Source: JBAXTE01 sp964653595
Lineage (GTDB): Bacteria; Bacteroidota; Bacteroidia; Bacteroidales; WCHB1-69
Direction of reading: 5' to 3'
NCBI GenBank assembly: GCA_964653595.1
Contig: CAZZHH010000065.1
Location: forward strand, 1-17,293
Length of the DNA stretch: 17,293 nt
A model generated the notes under the pieces. It was not told the DNA's origin. It worked only from the letters and a program-made list of their open reading frames with translations, and did not search any database. Shown one piece after another: positions 13,534-17,293 of the stretch. A program made the translations under genes and the position numbers. How positions within the stretch are numbered: the stretch's first letter is position 1; each line of letters starts with the position of its first letter.

Positions 13534-14073
13534 ATGAAAAAATTGTTTGTTCTAACTTTATTAATAGGGCTATATGGGATGTCTGTCGCCCAGAATCCTT
13601 TTTCTGCTCAAAATTTCAGTCCAAATCAAGCTGTATACAATAAATTGGATTCCCTAATTGTGGATGGGAAAACAGTCGTACGGGTCGATACATTTGACCT
13701 TTTCATAACTCCACCACCCTTTTTTATGAAAATTGATAAGAGAACTTTTATAAGTCCGGCAACAACTTCCTCAATCCAAGTTTCTGAAATTAAGCAAGTG
13801 GTTTATCCATTGGCGGTTCAAAATATTAAGGAAGAGGTTTTGGCTCCGCAAGGGGTTACTTTAATCAGCAAAGAGAATGTAGTCACTTTCGACAACAAAG
13901 AAGGTGTATTGGTAGTTGTAATGATGAAAGTAGACACCTTGGACTTTTATCGGATGATGCTATTTACGGGTGATTATATGCGTACAATATGGATTACTGC
14001 GAACTTTCCAGTGTTGCTTAAAGATAAGATGGAGGCTGTTTTAAGAAAAAGTATTTTGTCCGTTAAATTTTAA
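13534..14073 (+). CDS. Small exported protein of unknown function
   Basis: The 179-residue protein starts MKKLFVLTLLIGLYGMSVAQ, a clear signal peptide with cleavage expected after the Ala or Gln. The frame is open back to an ATG at 13342, but this signal peptide and the promoter box at 13506 fix the start at 13534. The mature part has a Pro-rich turn (ITPPPFFMKID) and then alternating strands and helices. Its final segment, 'GVTLISKENVVTFDNKEGVLVVVMMKVDTLDFYRMMLFTGDYMRTIWITANFPVLLKDKMEAVLRKSILSVKF' in order (about 107-179), recalls PsbP/DcrB-type alpha-beta folds; this is a guess from pattern only. It lies four bases before the large T9SS-sorted protein, so the two are surely co-transcribed. 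A periplasmic helper role is possible but unproven. Confidence 0.8.
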   Translation: MKKLFVLTLLIGLYGMSVAQNPFSAQNFSPNQAVYNKLDSLIVDGKTVVRVDTFDLFITPPPFFMKIDKRTFISPATTSSIQVSEIKQVVYPLAVQNIKEEVLAPQGVTLISKENVVTFDNKEGVLVVVMMKVDTLDFYRMMLFTGDYMRTIWITANFPVLLKDKMEAVLRKSILSVKF

Positions 14074-14077
14074 TGGT

Positions 14078-16876
14078 ATGGGACAATTCAGAAAAAAAAT
14101 TTGTTGTGTTTTACTTCTCCTGTTCACATTGTGTTTTTCCAATGCCCAACAAGTGATTACTACTCCTATAAACTATCGTACTTCTCATCAGAGTATGTGG
14201 GACGAAGGTCCAGGATTTAATTTTAATTTTGATTTCGACCTTTTTCAGGTGAATCAAAATGGACACAATCAAATTGGAAGCATCACCGATATCTTTGGAG
14301 GACAGTTTGGCGCTATCGTGAATATAGACTGGCATTTGCTTTTGGGCTCATATATTCGATATAATGGATTCAATGGGGGAGAGGTAGATGTGCAATATCC
14401 GGTGGAAGTGATACTGACATTTCCCGATAACAATGCCTTTCATCAAGGCGATGAGGTTACGATAGAATCTTCCTACTCGGTTCAACCTGGTTGGGATTTA
14501 ACATCCAGATTTCCAGTAGAAGGGATTTTTGAATTTGGAATCGATTTTGGATTTGACATTGACGTGAACGCTCAATTGTGCTTTATTGGATGTACAGATA
14601 TCAATATTATTGATTTTTCGGTGCCCGATAGTTCCTTTAACATTATTGATATCAATACTTTTACAGGGATAGCCCATTATCCATGCTTAGTTAATAATCA
14701 GATTCAAATTTGTGAATCGCAAGTGTTGCCGATTGTTTATAATGATCTTGGTGGGATTGGTTTAAGTGGAACCATTTCTATCCCTTATGTCTCTACTACC
14801 GATTATTTAGAGTTGCCATCTAAAACTCTTTATGCCCATGGGGATAGCGCTTATATGACCACCGAACTTGATATTATTAGGTTTATAATGGCTCTTTCCG
14901 GACCAAATTCAGGAGTTTATCAAGCATTGAGCATGCTTCAAGATACCATAGATTTGGGTAGTGGTTTTACTCTTGCATACGATTTGTTGGATTTGGCACT
15001 TCGAGTTCAAAATTTTATGGTTCAAGATTTAAAATTTGATCCTACCCTATGGACAAAAGTAGATTTTCCTACCGCCATCGAGTATTCTGAAGTAAATCCC
15101 GCTTCTGGTGCCATTGTTAATAGTGGAATAGCAAGTTCCGTTCTTTTTCAAGTAGATAATAATTTAGTCTTTAAATACCCTTGTACGGGGTGGCCTAACA
15201 TGAATTTGAATTTGGCCCATTCGATGACAAACGAGTTTAATAATCATACTTGGGACAGCATTACATTTAACCTTTTAATTGAAGCATTTACCTTTACCCT
15301 CGAATTGCCATCTTTTCCTTTTAGATCGGGTTCTGTGATGCCCGAATTTTGTTTGCCAGCTTCTTTGGATAGCAATTTTATTACTTCATCCTTTTGTTTG
15401 CCAGCATTGCCATTAACACCACTTGCAACTCCAGATATTGATTTAAGTTATACCATTGGTCCTCTCATTGATATTTCCATCCCATTAGGCTATATTCCAC
15501 TAACTTGGTATCAACATAGTTGGCAATTGGCAGGTTTTTCACCAAATATTCCAGGAGATGTGATTCCTCAACTTGCTGGCAATTTTGATACAATTATTAA
15601 TCCTATTACGATTACCCCAACTCCTCCATTTGAAGCCACTTTGTCGGGAACTACCGTTTTTTGCTATGGGGATAGTACTGGAAAGTTGATCGTAAGTGTT
15701 AATTTTGGAAGATCTCCATACACATATTCATGGTCAAATGGCGAAACACATATATCCAACTTTGATTCAGATACTTTAAATCTCGCTTCTGCAGGATATT
15801 ATGGCGTTACAGTAATAGATGCTAATGGATGTATCGTATATAGAGAAATTACAATTCCCCAAAATACCGAATTTTTTATATCGTTATCAAAAACTGACGT
15901 ATGGTGTCGTGGAGATTCTACTGGGCAGATAATTGCACTCGTTTTTGGAGGAACCCCTGGGTATGACTATAACTGGTCGCCCTCGGGCGATAACGCCCCA
16001 GTAATTTCAAATTTATATGCTGGAACTTACACATTAATTGTGACTGATTTACTTGGATGTTCTAAGCAAGATACTATTACTTTGGTTGAAATTAATCCGA
16101 AAGCTCCCGTAGATATTTCCTACTCTCCGATGGAAGGATGTCAGCCTCTTTTTGTTGATTTTGAAGAGGTTAATCCTGAAAATGGAAATTCTTACTTCTG
16201 GAATTTTGGAGATGGAAATACTTCTGAAGAAAAAATAGTACAACATCTTTATCAAAATTTTGGCTTGCAGACCGTTACACTTCGCGTTAGAACGCCACAA
16301 GGTTGTGATAGTTTAAGAATTTTTCCGAATATTATCGATGTATTTCCGCTTCCAACTGCCGATTTTGATGCCAATCCTACCCTGGTGAGAAAAAGCGATG
16401 ATTTCTCTTGGACGGTATTGTTTACCGATCAATCGGAAGGTGCTAGTATACTTAGTTGGGATTTTGATGACCCTAACTCTGGATTATCCAATTGGTCTAA
16501 CTTGTTTTCGGTAAGTCACTCATTTAGTGCAGAAGATGTTTACCAAGTGATGCTAGTTGCAACCACCAACCATGGGTGTGTAGATACCGCTTGGAAATCC
16601 ATAACTATAATTGATGATATTCTCGAATTTCCAAATGTTTTCACACCAAACGGAGATGGGGTAAACGATCTGTTTATTGTAAAAAATATTGAGAAATATC
16701 CAGATAGTGAGTTGAAACTGTTTAACAGATGGGGAGAAGAAGTATACACTTATGTTGGGTATAGAAACGATTGGGACGGACGCGATCTCTCCGATGGAAC
16801 CTATTTTTACCTACTTACTTATCAATTTAAGGGAGAACAAAAAGTCTATAAGGGGTCATTGTCCATTATTCGATAA
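14078..16876 (+). CDS. Large surface protein with SprB repeats, PKD domains and T9SS type B sorting domain
   Basis: The 932-residue protein has a signal peptide (MGQFRKKICCVLLLLFTLCFSNAQ). It continues with a region of about 490 residues without a domain I recognise. Two SprB-type repeats follow (about 518-595, with CYGDSTG, and about 600-670, with CRGDSTG; each contains 'Y.W' and a 'Y.V.V.D..GC' ending). Next come two PKD-like domains (about 675-755, with YFWNFGDGNTS, and about 758-848, with SWDFDDP). The end is a gliding-motility-associated C-terminal domain (about 849-932; 'FPNVFTPNGDGVNDLF', 'LFNRWGEEVY', 'WDGRDLSDGTYFYLLTY'). That last domain is the type B signal for secretion across the outer membrane by T9SS. 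A role in surface attachment or gliding is likely from the family. No PorP/SprF-like partner is found next to it. Confidence 0.93.
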   Translation: MGQFRKKICCVLLLLFTLCFSNAQQVITTPINYRTSHQSMWDEGPGFNFNFDFDLFQVNQNGHNQIGSITDIFGGQFGAIVNIDWHLLLGSYIRYNGFNGGEVDVQYPVEVILTFPDNNAFHQGDEVTIESSYSVQPGWDLTSRFPVEGIFEFGIDFGFDIDVNAQLCFIGCTDINIIDFSVPDSSFNIIDINTFTGIAHYPCLVNNQIQICESQVLPIVYNDLGGIGLSGTISIPYVSTTDYLELPSKTLYAHGDSAYMTTELDIIRFIMALSGPNSGVYQALSMLQDTIDLGSGFTLAYDLLDLALRVQNFMVQDLKFDPTLWTKVDFPTAIEYSEVNPASGAIVNSGIASSVLFQVDNNLVFKYPCTGWPNMNLNLAHSMTNEFNNHTWDSITFNLLIEAFTFTLELPSFPFRSGSVMPEFCLPASLDSNFITSSFCLPALPLTPLATPDIDLSYTIGPLIDISIPLGYIPLTWYQHSWQLAGFSPNIPGDVIPQLAGNFDTIINPITITPTPPFEATLSGTTVFCYGDSTGKLIVSVNFGRSPYTYSWSNGETHISNFDSDTLNLASAGYYGVTVIDANGCIVYREITIPQNTEFFISLSKTDVWCRGDSTGQIIALVFGGTPGYDYNWSPSGDNAPVISNLYAGTYTLIVTDLLGCSKQDTITLVEINPKAPVDISYSPMEGCQPLFVDFEEVNPENGNSYFWNFGDGNTSEEKIVQHLYQNFGLQTVTLRVRTPQGCDSLRIFPNIIDVFPLPTADFDANPTLVRKSDDFSWTVLFTDQSEGASILSWDFDDPNSGLSNWSNLFSVSHSFSAEDVYQVMLVATTNHGCVDTAWKSITIIDDILEFPNVFTPNGDGVNDLFIVKNIEKYPDSELKLFNRWGEEVYTYVGYRNDWDGRDLSDGTYFYLLTYQFKGEQKVYKGSLSIIR

Positions 16877-17015
16877 ATATGATTAATCATCTATTCATAT
16901 TTTGGAAATTAATTCTCATTTTTCTACTGCCAATATAGTAGGTTCGTTTATATAATATCGGTTCGAAGTATAGGTAATTGGCGGTGCTTCGCTGTTCCAC
17001 GAAGAGTGAATTCCC

Positions 17016-17087
17016 ACCACAAAAACCGATTGCCTTGGGTGTTGCCCCAACCCTGAAGGGTGAATGGTTTTGGTAGGTTTTTGTGGT
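17016..17087. repeat. Multi-hairpin inverted repeat
   Basis: The outer arms ACCACAAAAACC (17016-17027) and GGTTTTTGTGGT (17076-17087) are perfectly complementary over 12 bp. Between them lie two smaller hairpins, TTGGG/CCCAA (17035-17039, 17046-17050) and ACCC-TGAA-GGGT (17050-17061), which overlap by one base. GAGT/ACTC (17004-17007, 17094-17097) could add four pairs outside. The branched shape resembles an intergenic structured repeat or a noncoding RNA more than a simple terminator. Confidence 0.6.
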
Positions 17088-17144
17088 ATTTGAACTCATT
17101 GGTTTCTGGTTTTACTTTCTTTGGGTAAAGTTAGAGATTTTGGG

Positions 17145-17174
17145 ATAAACGCCAAGCGAAAGCCTGGCGTTTAT
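17145..17174. terminator. Hairpin terminator downstream of the T9SS-sorted protein
   Basis: ATAAACGCCA (17145-17154) pairs with TGGCGTTTAT (17165-17174). Inside are one mismatch and GC-GAAA-GC, a stable GNRA tetraloop. The T-tract is short and interrupted on both strands. It lies about 270 bases behind the stop codon at 16876 and may end that transcript. Confidence 0.6.
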
Positions 17175-17265
17175 TGGTTTAAATATTACTGAACAAATTT
17201 TTTTGAATCACATTATTTTGTTTTTATGGTTTTATTTCAAATCATTGTTGTCCGATAAAAAATTA

Positions 17266-17293
17266 AGAGAAGGAGATTGAGTCTCCTATCTCT
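17266..17293 (-). terminator. Hairpin at the right window edge
   Basis: AGAGA-AGGAGA (17266-17276) pairs with TCTCCT-A-TCTCT (17282-17293) across the loop TTGAG, with one bulged A. On the minus strand it is followed by TTAATTTTTT, as expected for the terminator of a minus-strand gene lying outside the window. It reaches the last base, so its full extent is unknown. Confidence 0.5.

Larger units (their letters stand above)
16877..17293. other. Gene-free 417-bp region rich in inverted repeats
   Basis: I see no credible gene. The stretch holds a hairpin CTTCG/CGAAG (16987-17004), a 72-bp structure closed by a perfect 12-bp inverted repeat (17016-17087), a terminator-like hairpin (17145-17174) and another hairpin at the right edge (17266-17293). 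A 70-codon minus-strand frame (16887-17099) has no signal, domain or start context and follows the inverted repeats, so I do not call it a gene. Confidence 0.6.

Noticed and set aside
16887..17099. 70-codon minus-strand frame behind the T9SS gene
   Set aside because: It follows the inverted repeats, has no signal, motif or ribosome-binding context, and is best seen as structured noncoding DNA.

Overview
The window is AT-rich (roughly one third G+C in most genes) and comes from a member of the Bacteroidota, probably of the Flavobacteriia or a neighbouring class. Four things point there. Promoters match the Bacteroidota form TTG-N19-TAnnTTTG. Most genes lack Shine-Dalgarno sequences. A large secreted protein ends in a type B sorting domain of the type IX secretion system (T9SS, gliding-motility-associated C-terminal domain). 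The order rpsU - xerC - hpf - tRNA-Thr is typical of this phylum. A run of exactly 100 N shows that this is a draft scaffold.

Left part (1-3954, all minus strand): a tRNA-Thr cut by the window edge, preceded by a near-perfect promoter that overlaps a terminator hairpin; hpf (ribosome hibernation factor); a XerC/D-type tyrosine recombinase; rpsU (bS21); and a dipeptidyl-peptidase IV. Only hpf and rpsU carry recognisable Shine-Dalgarno sequences. This fits the known occlusion of the anti-Shine-Dalgarno by bS21 in Flavobacteriia.

Centre (4100-6104): a plus-strand lipoprotein gene overlaps an outer-membrane beta-barrel gene by ATGA. Then comes tRNA-Val(GAC) with its own promoter. Directly behind it is the most unusual part of the window: a 211-bp repeat array holding extra copies of the tRNA 3' end. 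In the fully visible unit, the 3' part of the tRNA is split inside the T arm by a 118-bp insert with 6-bp terminal inverted repeats. The assembly gap falls inside this array.

Right part: three minus-strand genes encode a TonB-receptor-like outer-membrane protein (6105-8615), a five-repeat DUF349 protein (8860-10872) and a patatin phospholipase fused to POTRA and Omp85-like barrel regions (11109-13397). Divergent from these, a two-gene plus-strand unit (13534-16876) encodes a small exported protein of unknown function and the large SprB/PKD/T9SS-sorted surface protein. The last 417 bp hold no gene but several strong inverted repeats.

Much of the window concerns the cell envelope: dipeptide release in the periplasm, outer-membrane uptake or assembly, and a T9SS-exported adhesin-like protein. 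The left edge belongs to the translation apparatus. No defence system, CRISPR array or complete transposon is visible.
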